This document shows, piece after piece, positions 1 to 9,851 of a DNA stretch of 42,086 bases. Below the pieces are notes generated by a model. That model saw nothing but the letters and a program-made list of their open reading frames with translations, did no database searches and was not told where the DNA came from. Position 1 is the first letter of the stretch. Each line of letters starts with the position of its first letter. The position numbers and the translations under genes were made by a program. Source of the DNA: Dehalococcoidia bacterium (lineage in GTDB: Bacteria; Chloroflexota; Dehalococcoidia; Bin125); NCBI GenBank assembly GCA_022824765.1, contig JAJDZG010000006.1, forward strand, positions 1 to 42,086, given 5' to 3'.

Positions 1-60
1 CGGGGGAGGTGTCACGCAGTGACGGAGGGGGCTCCCCAAGCATCACCCCAACCATCATCA
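1..60. repeat. Copy of a structured interspersed repeat
   Basis: The first 60 bases match 12818-12879 almost base for base, apart from a 2-base indel and a few substitutions. The copy holds a perfect dyad GTCAC-GCA-GTGAC at 11-23 and a second GC dyad, GGGG-GCT-CCCC, near 28-37. It probably continues left of the window. No ORF is supported here; bases 61-118 are A/C-rich spacer before rnhB. Confidence 0.8.
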
Positions 61-118
61 CCAACAACACACCAAACCACCCCGTAACCAACCTCTAGCA
101 CCCACGACACCCGAGACC

Positions 119-124
119 TACCCT
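119..124 (+). promoter_or_regulatory. -10 element of rnhB, leaderless type
   Basis: TACCCT lies 6 bases before the GTG start of rnhB and no Shine-Dalgarno site is visible. The same geometry recurs before polA, birA, the recombinase gene and others in this window. Transcription would begin at or next to the start codon. This is inferred from sequence only. Confidence 0.5.
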
Positions 125-130
125 CGACCC

Positions 131-793
131 GTGCCCATCCAACGTCCCACGCGTCGACGCGAGCTGCGCCTCAATCGCCAAGGCGCGACCGTCATCGCCG
201 GCCTCGACGAGGTCGGGCGCGGCCCCCTCGCCGGCCCCTTGGTCAGCGCCGCTGTCGTGCTCCCCCTCCAGCGACGGCCAAACTGGCTGTCGGACCTGCG
301 GGACAGCAAACAGCTCAGCCCCGCGCAGCGCGCTCGGCTCGCGCCCCTGATCCAGCAAGACGCCGACGACTGGGCCCTCGGCTGGGTCCATGCGAGCGAG
401 CTGGACGCCGCCGGAATGACCCGCGCCCTGCGACTCGCCGCCGCGCGCGCGATCGCCGGCTTGACCACCCCGCCCGACGCCGTCCTCGCCGACGGACGCG
501 ACGACCTCCGCCTGCAACAGCCCACGCACATGATCATCAAGGGCGACGCGAGCGTCGCCTCAATCGCCGCCGCCTCAATCGTCGCCAAGGTCGCCCGCGA
601 CCGCTGGATGGCCGATCTCGACCTCCGCGCTCCCGGCTATGGATTTGCACGTCATAAGGGCTACGCCTCGCCCGAGCACCTCCAGGCCCTGCGCACGCTT
701 GGACCCTGCCCGCAACATCGCCGCTCCTTCGCTCCCGTTCGACACCAACTCGAGCGTCAGCTGGGCCTCGAGGGACTCAATGCCGCCGACTGA
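131..793 (+). CDS. rnhB: Ribonuclease HII
   Basis: RNase HII is an endonuclease that nicks 5' of ribonucleotides embedded in DNA and starts ribonucleotide excision repair. The 220-residue protein has the signature GLDEVGRGPLAGP with catalytic Asp26 and Glu27, a further acidic residue in LADGRDDL, and the family block SIAAASIVAKVARDRWM. Length is normal. The start is GTG at 131, without a Shine-Dalgarno site but with TACCCT 6 bases upstream, which fits a leaderless message. The 3' end overlaps yraN by 14 bases, a neighbourhood common in bacteria. An RNase HI-type gene lies at 36.5 kb, so both RNase H types are encoded here. Identification is secure. Confidence 0.96.
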   Translation: MPIQRPTRRRELRLNRQGATVIAGLDEVGRGPLAGPLVSAAVVLPLQRRPNWLSDLRDSKQLSPAQRARLAPLIQQDADDWALGWVHASELDAAGMTRALRLAAARAIAGLTTPPDAVLADGRDDLRLQQPTHMIIKGDASVASIAAASIVAKVARDRWMADLDLRAPGYGFARHKGYASPEHLQALRTLGPCPQHRRSFAPVRHQLERQLGLEGLNAAD

Positions 794-1193
794 GCGGCCG
801 CAGCCGTCCAAGCACCATCGCCAGCGCTTGGGCGCCGCCGGTGAAGACCTCGCCGCCGCCTACCTCGAAGCGCGCGGTTACACAATCCTCGAACGCAACT
901 ATCGCCGACGTTGGGGCGAGGCCGACATCGTGGCCTCCGCCCCAGACGGCACCATCGTCATCGTCGAAGTTCGTTCCCGCAGCAACGCCCGCTACGCCGT
1001 CGAGGCCGCGCATTCCGTCGGACCGCGCAAGCAGACCCAGCTCCGCCGCCTCGCCCAGGGATTCTTGTCCGAGCAAGAGACGGAAGTGGACATCCGCGTC
1101 GATGTCATGGTCGTCGCACCTGATCAGCGCGGCCGTCTGGTCGTCGCCGCCCACATCGAGGATGCAGTCGAAGACGCAGAAATCGACGACTAA
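780..1193 (+). CDS. yraN: YraN/UPF0102 family nuclease-like protein
   Basis: A 137-residue protein of the UPF0102 (YraN) family, which has an endonuclease-like (Holliday junction resolvase-like) fold and no settled function. The core block is visible: GEDLAAAYLEARGYTILERN, then GEADIVA and VIVEVRSR, the PD-(D/E)XK-like active-site region with Arg in place of the usual Lys, a variation seen in the family. The start chosen is ATG 780, inside the end of rnhB and giving the family's normal length; the open frame goes further upstream, but that part only reads rnhB out of frame. Overlap with rnhB implies co-transcription and translational coupling. Confidence 0.9.
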   Translation: MPPTERPQPSKHHRQRLGAAGEDLAAAYLEARGYTILERNYRRRWGEADIVASAPDGTIVIVEVRSRSNARYAVEAAHSVGPRKQTQLRRLAQGFLSEQETEVDIRVDVMVVAPDQRGRLVVAAHIEDAVEDAEIDD

Positions 1194-1230
1194 GCTGAAA
1201 GCGTCAAGCCCAAGCGTCGGAACGCCGCAA

Positions 1231-1503
1231 ATGCCGATCTACGAGTACTTCTGCGACGACTGCGAGCGCACCGTCGAGCTCTTTCAGCGCCGTGTCCGTG
1301 CCGAGGGTGACGCACCGCCGGCCTGTCCAGAGTGTCGAGGCCGCGGGTTGCAGACGCGGTTCTCCCGCTTCCGCTCGCGCACCGAACTCTCGTTCCCCGG
1401 CTTCGACACCCTCGACGACGTCGACGCCGCCGACCCCGAGTCAGTCGCGGCCTGGCGCGAGTCCGCCGGCGCCTCGCCCGAGCTGCCCGCCGACCTCACC
1501 TGA
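1231..1503 (+). CDS. FmdB-like zinc ribbon protein 1
   Basis: A 90-residue protein starting MPIYEYFCDDC, the hallmark of the FmdB/CxxC_CXXC_SSSS putative regulatory family. It has one zinc ribbon built from CDDC (about residues 8-11) and CPEC (about 34-37), then a polar, acidic tail rich in Asp, Ser and Pro. FmdB was first linked to regulation of formamidase and amidase genes, but most family members have no known role. It lies 37 bases after yraN and 22 bases before a second FmdB-like gene, probably in the same operon. The start codon is fixed by the conserved MPIYEY N-terminus. Confidence 0.85.
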   Translation: MPIYEYFCDDCERTVELFQRRVRAEGDAPPACPECRGRGLQTRFSRFRSRTELSFPGFDTLDDVDAADPESVAAWRESAGASPELPADLT

Positions 1504-1525
1504 GCGCCGGCCAAGGAGACCTCAA

Positions 1526-1870
1526 ATGCCCATCTACGAGTACCGCTGCCAGCAATGCGGACACCAGCAAGAGCAATTCCACCGCTCCCTCGACAACGCC
1601 CGCATTCCCGACTGCGAGGCTTGCCAACCGGGCGACATGCAGCGCGTCATCTCCCGATTCGCCACCCCAAAAACCGAGTCCCAGGTGCTCGACCAATATG
1701 GCTCGCCGGGCCCCGGCGCCGGCCCCGACGCCTACCGCGACCCACGACAGATCGGCCGCTGGGCCGAAGAACGCTTCGACCAAATGGGCGTCGAAATGCC
1801 CGCCGAGGCTAAGCAAATGATCGACGCCGCACGCGACGGCGAGCTCCCCGCGCCCGTCAAGGACCTGTAG
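1526..1870 (+). CDS. FmdB-like zinc ribbon protein 2
   Basis: A 114-residue paralogue of the preceding gene, starting MPIYEYRCQQCGHQQEQF. The zinc-binding cysteines are CQQC near residues 8-11 and CEAC near 32-35; the second pair is followed by a longer C-terminal region than in paralogue 1 (GRWAEERFDQMGVEMPAEA). The start is preceded by AAGGAG at 1513-1518 with 7 bases of spacing, a good ribosome binding site. Function is unknown; a small DNA-, RNA- or protein-binding zinc ribbon is likely. Tandem paralogues that differ in tail length suggest duplication followed by divergence. Confidence 0.85.
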   Translation: MPIYEYRCQQCGHQQEQFHRSLDNARIPDCEACQPGDMQRVISRFATPKTESQVLDQYGSPGPGAGPDAYRDPRQIGRWAEERFDQMGVEMPAEAKQMIDAARDGELPAPVKDL

Positions 1871-1907
1871 CTTTGTCATCGTGCCGACCCCGTGACACAC
1901 GGCCGAA

Positions 1908-1936
1908 TTGCCGCCAATTCCCGCGAGCGGTACTCT
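1908..1936 (+). promoter_or_regulatory. Possible promoter for hppA
   Basis: TTGCCG (1908-1913), 17 bases, then TACTCT (1931-1936). The -10 match is weak. A short hairpin GCCTG-CTGG-CAGGC follows at 1937-1950, at or near the predicted transcript 5' end. The gap between FmdB 2 and hppA (1871-2018) holds nothing else I can support. Confidence 0.3.
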
Positions 1937-2018
1937 GCCTGCTGGCAGGCCTGCAACCCTTGGCTGCCTGCCCCGACCGGAACCGCTGGAACTCTGACCT
2001 GTTCGTGAGGGGATTCGT

Positions 2019-4103
<2,085 letters not shown>

Positions 4104-4117
4104 AGGATCGCAACCGA

Positions 4118-4285
4118 TCACTCAGCGAAGGAATCGTCCCCAGTCTCACGCGATGCCTCACGCGACGCTTCACGCATCTGCTCTTGAACCTGGGCGCGAA
4201 GCGCCTCACCCGCGTTGCCCGTCGCCAGGATCATCAGCACCGCCCCAATCGTCGCCCCCAACACCAGACCAATCAGAAATCGCAT
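4118..4285 (-). CDS. Small YtxH-like membrane protein (55 aa)
   Basis: A short minus-strand gene, MRFLIGLVLGATIGAVLMIL at the N-terminus (one predicted membrane helix with small-residue GxxxG-like spacing) followed by a charged amphipathic tail with EQMREASREASRE. This layout resembles YtxH-domain and gas-vesicle-protein-like small envelope proteins, but 55 residues are too few for a firm family call. Support for a real gene: CCTCCCC on the plus strand at 4291-4297 gives a GGGGAGG Shine-Dalgarno site 5 bases before the ATG, the only real gap between hppA and the Uma2 gene is filled by it, and it stops cleanly before hppA's 3' end. It converges on hppA and diverges from the Uma2 gene. Confidence 0.7.
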   Translation of the reverse strand: MRFLIGLVLGATIGAVLMILATGNAGEALRAQVQEQMREASREASRETGDDSFAE

Positions 4286-4350
4286 CGACGCCTCCCCATC
4301 CTTCGCTGCTCTCCAGCGTAGACGTTACGATGTCCCAAAAGGCTGGCTGA

Positions 4351-4926
4351 ATGATGACCACCACCGTCGCAAAGCTGCTCACCGCCGACGACCTGCTACG
4401 CCTACACAGCGAAGGCGTCCACGCCGAACTCATCCGAGGAGTATTGCAGGAAACCATGCCACCTGGAGAACGTCACGGCATCATCATGGCCGAACTCACT
4501 GCCCTACTCGTGATGTTTGTCAAGCAGCATCTCATCGGCCGGATCACGACTGGCGACGCCGGCGTTTGGGTTGAGCATGACCCAGATACGGTTCGCGCAC
4601 CCGACATCGCGTTCTTCTCGACCGAGCGGATTGCGACACGACCACCGCGCCCCGGCTACTCGGTCGCCATTCCCGACCTCGTCGTCGAAATCGTCTCCCC
4701 CCATGACAGGTCGAACGTGGTCTACGACAAAGCCCGCATGTGGCTCAGCCACGGCGTACGACTCGTCTGGGTCGTCAACCCCCAGACTCGCACCCTCGAC
4801 GTCCATCGAAGCGATGCCCGCGTCGAAGTGATCAGCAGCGATGGCGTCCTCGACGGCGCAGACGTCCTGCCCGGCTTCTCCTGCCCACTCGCCGACATCT
4901 TCCCGCCCGCCGACGAAACCGGCTAG
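4351..4926 (+). CDS. Uma2 family (DUF820) putative endonuclease
   Basis: A 191-residue Uma2-type protein with the restriction-endonuclease-like PD-(D/E)XK fold. Visible landmarks: Glu in HAELIRGVLQE, Asp in RAPDIAFFS, Glu in DLVVEIVSPHD, and Lys in VYDKARMWLSHGVRLVWVV. The last block is the best family signature. Members are very abundant in cyanobacteria, Chloroflexota and some other phyla; their substrate is unknown and most are orphans without a methylase, as here. Two adjacent ATG codons (4351 and 4354) are possible starts; AAAAGG at 4337-4342 serves as a modest ribosome binding site. Confidence 0.88.
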   Translation: MMTTTVAKLLTADDLLRLHSEGVHAELIRGVLQETMPPGERHGIIMAELTALLVMFVKQHLIGRITTGDAGVWVEHDPDTVRAPDIAFFSTERIATRPPRPGYSVAIPDLVVEIVSPHDRSNVVYDKARMWLSHGVRLVWVVNPQTRTLDVHRSDARVEVISSDGVLDGADVLPGFSCPLADIFPPADETG

Positions 4927-5057
4927 CCGCGCACCCCAGCTCCAAACCAGACTCCGACACTGCCTCCTTCGACGCTGAACCAGCGCCGCCGTGCGCCTAC
5001 GCTCAAGACACCTCCAGCAACCAGCATCCCGCCGAAACCCCCTCCAGAAAGGCCGTC

Positions 5058-6368
5058 ATGTCCCACGTCTCCCTCGAAACCCTCGTTTCACTCTGCAAGC
5101 AGCGCGGCTTCGTCTTCCCCGCCTCCGAAATCTACGGCGGTTTCGGCTCCACCTACGACTACGGACCCCTCGGCGTCGAACTCAAGCGCAACGTCAAAGA
5201 CCTCTGGTGGCGATCAGTCGTGCGCGAGCGCTCCGACGTCGTCGGCCTCGACTCCGCAATCATCCAGTCCCCCAACGTCTGGGAAGCCTCCGGACACGTC
5301 CAGAACTTCCACGACCCCATGGTCGACTGCCTCGAGTGCAAAGGCCGCTTCCGCGCAGACCACCTCGAAGGACCGACCTGCCCCACCTGCGGCGTCACCG
5401 GCAAGTTCACCGAGGCCAGAGAATTCAACCTCATGTTCCGCACCCAGGTTGGACCCGTCGCCGACGCCGGCTCAGAAGCCTACCTGCGCCCTGAAACCGC
5501 CCAAGGCATCTTCATCAACTTCGACAACGTCCTCACCTCCACCCGCCGACGCCTCCCCTTCGGCATCGCCCAACAAGGCAAGTCCTTCCGCAACGAGATC
5601 ACCCTCGGCAACTTCATCTTCCGCACCCGCGAATTCGAGCAGATGGAAATGGAATTCTTCTGCGCCCCCGACGAGTCCGACCAGTGGTACCAACGCTGGA
5701 TCGACCTGCGCGAGCAGTGGTACGTCGACCTCGGCATCGACCCCGACAACCTGCGCCGCGAGGTCCACCCCTCCGAGAAACTCTCCCACTACTCAGCCGG
5801 CACCACCGACCTGCAATACCGCTATCCATGGGGCTGGGACGAGCTGGAAGGCATCGCCAACCGCACCGACTTCGACCTCACCCAGCACGCAGCGTCATCC
5901 GGCAAGCGGCTCGACTACTTCGATCAGGAAGCCAACCAGCACTTCGTACCCCACGTGATCGAGCCCGCCGCCGGCGTCGACCGAATCATGCTGGCCCTGC
6001 TCTGCGACGCCTACACCGTGCTCAAGGACGAGAAGGGCAACGACCGCACAGTGATGGCCTTCAGCCCCCGCGTCGCGCCGATCACCGTCGCCGTGCTGCC
6101 CATCTCACGCAAAGAACCAGTCGCCGACCTCGCACGCAACGTCTGGGCGCAGATCCGACCATCCTGGACCACCCAGTACGACGACACTCAGTCAATCGGA
6201 CGCCGCTACCGCCGACAGGACGAAATCGGCACACCGCTCTGCGTGACGGTCGATTTCGACTCGCTCGACGACAACGCCGTCACGATCCGCGACCGCGACA
6301 CGCAGGAACAAGTCCGCGTCCCAATCGCAGAACTCAATGCCGCGCTGCGAGATCGCCTCGGCTTCTAG
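5058..6368 (+). CDS. glyQS: Glycine--tRNA ligase, alpha2 (single-chain) type
   Basis: A class II aminoacyl-tRNA synthetase that charges tRNA-Gly with glycine. The 436-residue protein begins with the family motif FPASEIYGGFGSTYDYGPLG, contains a Cys-rich insertion (CLECKGRF and CPTCG), the YLRPETAQGIF block, motif 2 FRNEITLGNFIFRTREFEQ, and a C-terminal anticodon-binding domain (GRRYRRQDEIGTPLCVTVD). This is the eukaryote/actinobacterial-type homodimer, not the alpha2-beta2 enzyme. I chose ATG 5058, which has AGAAAGG at 5046-5052 and places the conserved N-terminus normally; the frame is open further upstream without homology. The 131-base leader (4927-5057) shows no T-box signature. Confidence 0.97.
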   Translation: MSHVSLETLVSLCKQRGFVFPASEIYGGFGSTYDYGPLGVELKRNVKDLWWRSVVRERSDVVGLDSAIIQSPNVWEASGHVQNFHDPMVDCLECKGRFRADHLEGPTCPTCGVTGKFTEAREFNLMFRTQVGPVADAGSEAYLRPETAQGIFINFDNVLTSTRRRLPFGIAQQGKSFRNEITLGNFIFRTREFEQMEMEFFCAPDESDQWYQRWIDLREQWYVDLGIDPDNLRREVHPSEKLSHYSAGTTDLQYRYPWGWDELEGIANRTDFDLTQHAASSGKRLDYFDQEANQHFVPHVIEPAAGVDRIMLALLCDAYTVLKDEKGNDRTVMAFSPRVAPITVAVLPISRKEPVADLARNVWAQIRPSWTTQYDDTQSIGRRYRRQDEIGTPLCVTVDFDSLDDNAVTIRDRDTQEQVRVPIAELNAALRDRLGF

Positions 6369-6414
6369 TCGCCGACCGCGCGATTCCCCGCGATGTGACT
6401 CCGGCTGTCGGTAC

Positions 6415-6696
6415 CTATGGCGCCAGCTCGGTCACCTTCGCCCGCGCCGAGTCCTTGTCGTCGAACCACTCAGCGTTGATCTCCGTGAACGCCTGCCACT
6501 CATCCGGCACGTCGTCCTCAGAGAAAATCGCCGTCACCGGACACGCCGGCTCACACGCACCACAGTCGATGCACTCATCCGGCGAGATATAGAGCATCCG
6601 ATCGTCGTCGTCCGCGTGGATGCAGTCCACCGGACACACCTCGACGCATGACTGGTCCTTCACGTCGATGCACGGTTCCGCGATTACATAGGTCAT
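6415..6696 (-). CDS. fdxA: 7Fe ferredoxin ([3Fe-4S][4Fe-4S])
   Basis: A small cytoplasmic electron carrier of 93 residues. Cysteines fall at 9, 17, 21, 25, 42, 45, 48 and 52: the C-x7-C-x3-CP pattern followed by CIDCGACEPACP. By the Azotobacter FdI pattern, Cys9, Cys17 and Cys52 would hold the 3Fe-4S cluster and Cys21, Cys42, Cys45 and Cys48 the 4Fe-4S cluster. The acidic C-terminal extension (DEWQAFTEINAEWF) is typical of the Thermus/Mycobacterium FdxA group. GAGAGG lies upstream of the ATG, and a good promoter sits further up at 6769-6797. It is downstream of uvrA on the same strand but has its own promoter. The physiological partner cannot be told from context. Confidence 0.94.
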   Translation of the reverse strand: MTYVIAEPCIDVKDQSCVEVCPVDCIHADDDDRMLYISPDECIDCGACEPACPVTAIFSEDDVPDEWQAFTEINAEWFDDKDSARAKVTELAP

Positions 6697-6768
6697 CGTG
6701 TCAGCCTCTCATCCGCTCTTCAGGCCGCCGCGCTGATGCGTCGACTCGACGCAATCACGGCTACCTCA

Positions 6769-6797
6769 CTTATAGGACGGAGTGCCGCTCTTCGCAA
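6769..6797 (-). promoter_or_regulatory. Sigma70-type promoter of fdxA
   Basis: Read on the minus strand: TTGCGA (-35, plus-strand 6792-6797), a 17-base spacer, then TATAAG (-10, 6769-6774). It lies in the uvrA-fdxA gap and points at fdxA, with a leader of roughly 65 bases. Confidence 0.65.
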
Positions 6798-6838
6798 CTC
6801 CCATCCGAGTTAGTTGCACAGACTGACTGATACCCAGA

Positions 6839-9760
6839 TCACGACGCCGCCGCCGACGGCGCCCATTCCCGCCAGCCATGCTGCGCCAGCACGTCCCGCA
6901 GGAACCGTCCCGTGTGCGATGCTGCGCACTCCGCAATCTGCTCCGGAGTCCCCTCCGCCACCAGCTGCCCGCCTCGATCCCCACCCTGCGGACCCAGATC
7001 CAGGATCCAGTCCGCGTTCTTGATCACATCCAGGTGATGCTCGATCACGACCACCGTGTTCCCCCCGTCAACGAGCTGCTGCAACACCCCCAGCAGTGCC
7101 TCGACGTCCGCGAACGACAGCCCCGTGGTCGGCTCATCCAGCAGATACAGCGTCCGCCCCGTCGACCGCTTCGACAACTCAGTCGACAGCTTGATCCGCT
7201 GCGCCTCACCGCCCGAGAGCGTCGTCGCCGGCTGGCCAAGTCGGATGTAGCCCAGACCCACCGCCTGCAGCGTCCGCAGCTTGCGGCTCACCGTCGGGTT
7301 CGCCTCGAACAGCTCAGCCGCCTCGTCCACCGTCAGGCTCAGCACATCCGCAATGCTCCGCCCCTTGTAAGAAATCTCCAGCGCCTCGCGGTTATAGCGC
7401 GCGCCCTGGCAGACCTCGCACGGCACCGTCACATCCGGCAGAAACTGCATCTCAATCGTGTTGTACCCGTCCCCCTTGCACGCTTCGCACCGCCCACCCT
7501 TGACGTTGAACGAAAACCGCCCCGGCTTATAGCCCCGCATCCGCGACTCAGGCACCGACGCAAACAACTCCCGGACCGGCGTGAACAAGCCCGTGTACGT
7601 CGCCGGATTCGAACGCGGCGTCCGCCCAATCGGCGACTGATCGATGTCGATCACCTTGTCAATCGCCTCCAGTCCCTCGATCCGCTCCATCGCGCCCGGA
7701 CGCCGTCGCGCCCCGTGCAGCTGCTGCGCAGCCGCCGCATGCAGCAGATCATTCACCAACGTGCTCTTGCCCGACCCCGAGACACCCGTCACGCAAATCA
7801 GCGTGCCCAACGGGAAGGCCGCATCCACGTCCTGCAGATTGTGTTCGGCCGCGCCGACCACCTTCAGGACCTCGCCATTGCCCGCGCGCCGCTCCGACGG
7901 CAACGGTATCTCCCGCCGTCCGCTCAAATACGCGCCCGTCATCGATTCTGCATGCTCCATGATCTCCGAAGGCGGCCCCGCCGCCACCACCTGCCCCCCG
8001 TCCTCTCCCGCCCCAGGACCCATGTCGACGATGTAATCCGCCGCACGCATCGTCGCCTCGTCGTGCTCCACGATCAGCACCGTATTGCCCAGATCCCGCA
8101 GACGCTTCAGCGTCCGGATCAACCGCTCGTCGTCCAACGGATGCAGACCAATCGACGGCTCATCGCAGACGTACAGCACACCCATTAGCGACGATCCGAT
8201 CTGCGTCGCCAGCCGAATCCGCTGCGCCTCCCCGCCCGACAGCGTGGACGCGCCCCGATCCAGCGTCAGATAATCCAGCCCCACATCGACGAGAAACGTC
8301 AGCCGTTCGCGAATCTCCTTGAGGATCTGCCCCGCAATCGCCATCTCGCGACCGCTCAACGGCGTGTCGTCCTCGCTCAGCCGGTTCGCCCACTGCGACG
8401 CCGCCGCCACCGACATGCTCGTTACCTCGACGATCGACAGACCATCCACCGTCACCGCCAGCACCTCCGGCTTCAGCCGCGCGCCTCCGCAAGAGCCGCA
8501 CGGCACCGCCGTCATGTAACGCTCGATCTCCGTCCGCGACCAATCGGAATCAGTCTCACGATGACGACGGTCGAGGTTGTTGACCACGCCCTCAAACGTC
8601 GTCTCATAGCGTCGATGCCGGCCCCGATGGTTCACGAAATCGACCACGACCGGCTCCGCCAAGCCGTACAGCACCGCATCCACGAGCTCCGTCGGCAACT
8701 CGTCGAACGGCGTCTCCACATCCGCCTCAAACTCCTCAAACACCGCCTCCACCATCCGTCGGTGCCATCCCGTCGACGCCGACGCGCCCTTCCACGGCGC
8801 GATCGCGCCCTGATCGAGCGACTTCGACCGGTCCGGGATGACCAGCATCGGATCGACCTGCATCGTGTTGCCCAGACCCGTGCAATCCGGACAAGCGCCG
8901 TGCGGCGAGTTAAACGAGAACGACCGCGGCTCAATCTCGCCCAGCGCGAACATGTCCCGCGGACACGCCAACTGCTCCGAAAAGATCAGGTCATGCTCCG
9001 CCTCCAGCGGGCGTACCCGCACGATCCCGTCGCCCAATCCCAACGCCTGCTCCATCGAATCGGTCAGACGCCCCGTCAACGCCCGATGCGCCTCCGCATC
9101 CAACTCATCAGGCTGCAGCGTGACCCGGTCGATCACCACATCGATGCTGTGGTTCTTGTTCTTCTCCAGCGCAATCTCATCGTCGAGCGATCGCACCTCG
9201 CCATCAACTCGAACCCGCACGAACCCGCGACTGCGGGCATCCTCAAACACCGCCTTGTGCTCGCCCTTCCGATCACGAACCACCGGCGCCAGGATCATCA
9301 GCCGGCGGCTCTGCTCCCCGTCAGCGCCCAGCGAAATGACCGAGTCCACCATCTGCTGGACCGTCTGCTGAGCAATCGGATCCCCGCAGATCGGACAGTG
9401 CGGCCGACCCGCCCTCGCAAACAGCAGACGAAGGTAGTCATAAATCTCCGTGACCGTCCCCACCGTCGAACGCGGGTTCCGCGATCCCGTCTTCTGATCA
9501 ATCGAAATCGCCGGCGACAAACCCTCGATGTAGTCGACGTCCGGCTTCTCCATCCGTCCCAAGAACTGCCGCGCGTACGCAGACAGCGACTCCACATACC
9601 GACGCTGACCCTCCGCGTAGATCGTGTCGAACGCCAGCGACGACTTCCCCGACCCAGACAGACCCGTGATCACCACCAGCCGATCACGCGGCAGCTCGAC
9701 ATCAATGTCCTTCAGGTTGTGCTCGCGTGCGCCCCGCACCAGGATTCGATCTGCCGGCAC
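6839..9760 (-). CDS. uvrA: Excinuclease ABC subunit A
   Basis: UvrA is the damage-sensing ATPase of nucleotide excision repair and loads UvrB (22.0 kb in this window) onto lesions. It has two ABC ATPase modules: Walker [13 protein letters not shown] near the N-terminus and [13 protein letters not shown] in the second half, ABC signatures [12 protein letters not shown] and [12 protein letters not shown], and zinc-binding Cys pairs such as [20 protein letters not shown] and CEVCQG. Length is about 973 residues. Two GTG starts are possible: 9772 and 9760. I prefer 9760 because GGAG lies 6 bases before it; 9772 has no ribosome binding site and would place that GGAG inside the gene. It is divergent from polA across an 80-90 base regulatory gap. 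Confidence 0.97.
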   Translation of the reverse strand: MPADRILVRGAREHNLKDIDVELPRDRLVVITGLSGSGKSSLAFDTIYAEGQRRYVESLSAYARQFLGRMEKPDVDYIEGLSPAISIDQKTGSRNPRSTVGTVTEIYDYLRLLFARAGRPHCPICGDPIAQQTVQQMVDSVISLGADGEQSRRLMILAPVVRDRKGEHKAVFEDARSRGFVRVRVDGEVRSLDDEIALEKNKNHSIDVVIDRVTLQPDELDAEAHRALTGRLTDSMEQALGLGDGIVRVRPLEAEHDLIFSEQLACPRDMFALGEIEPRSFSFNSPHGACPDCTGLGNTMQVDPMLVIPDRSKSLDQGAIAPWKGASASTGWHRRMVEAVFEEFEADVETPFDELPTELVDAVLYGLAEPVVVDFVNHRGRHRRYETTFEGVVNNLDRRHRETDSDWSRTEIERYMTAVPCGSCGGARLKPEVLAVTVDGLSIVEVTSMSVAAASQWANRLSEDDTPLSGREMAIAGQILKEIRERLTFLVDVGLDYLTLDRGASTLSGGEAQRIRLATQIGSSLMGVLYVCDEPSIGLHPLDDERLIRTLKRLRDLGNTVLIVEHDEATMRAADYIVDMGPGAGEDGGQVVAAGPPSEIMEHAESMTGAYLSGRREIPLPSERRAGNGEVLKVVGAAEHNLQDVDAAFPLGTLICVTGVSGSGKSTLVNDLLHAAAAQQLHGARRRPGAMERIEGLEAIDKVIDIDQSPIGRTPRSNPATYTGLFTPVRELFASVPESRMRGYKPGRFSFNVKGGRCEACKGDGYNTIEMQFLPDVTVPCEVCQGARYNREALEISYKGRSIADVLSLTVDEAAELFEANPTVSRKLRTLQAVGLGYIRLGQPATTLSGGEAQRIKLSTELSKRSTGRTLYLLDEPTTGLSFADVEALLGVLQQLVDGGNTVVVIEHHLDVIKNADWILDLGPQGGDRGGQLVAEGTPEQIAECAASHTGRFLRDVLAQHGWREWAPSAAAS

Positions 9761-9802
9761 GTGCCTCTCCACTCAATGCGGCGCGCCGCTCCGACGCGAC
9801 AC

Positions 9803-9821
9803 CAGATTATCAGAACATCTG
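9803..9821. promoter_or_regulatory. Palindrome in the uvrA-polA intergenic region
   Basis: A perfect inverted repeat CAGAT-N9-ATCTG lies between the divergent repair genes. Its left arm overlaps TAATCT read on the minus strand (plus-strand 9804-9809), a likely -10 element for uvrA, and its right arm is 18 bases upstream of the polA -10. This placement fits an operator. It does not match the E. coli or the Gram-positive LexA consensus. Confidence 0.35.
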
Positions 9822-9839
9822 ACCCTCCCCGCCCATCCG

Positions 9840-9845
9840 TATACT
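9840..9845 (+). promoter_or_regulatory. -10 element of polA, leaderless type
   Basis: TATACT (5 of 6 consensus bases) lies exactly 6 bases before the polA ATG. No ribosome binding site is present. The message should therefore start at or within a base or two of the ATG. Confidence 0.6.
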
Positions 9846-9851
9846 CAACCC

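Noticed and set aside
4927-5057. T-box riboswitch before glycyl-tRNA synthetase
   Set aside because: The leader has no T-box consensus (TGGNACCGCG-type) and no terminator/antiterminator pair.
9803-9821. Assignment of the uvrA-polA dyad as a LexA box
   Set aside because: It matches neither CTGT-N8-ACAG nor CGAAC-N4-GTTCG; only an unassigned operator can be proposed.
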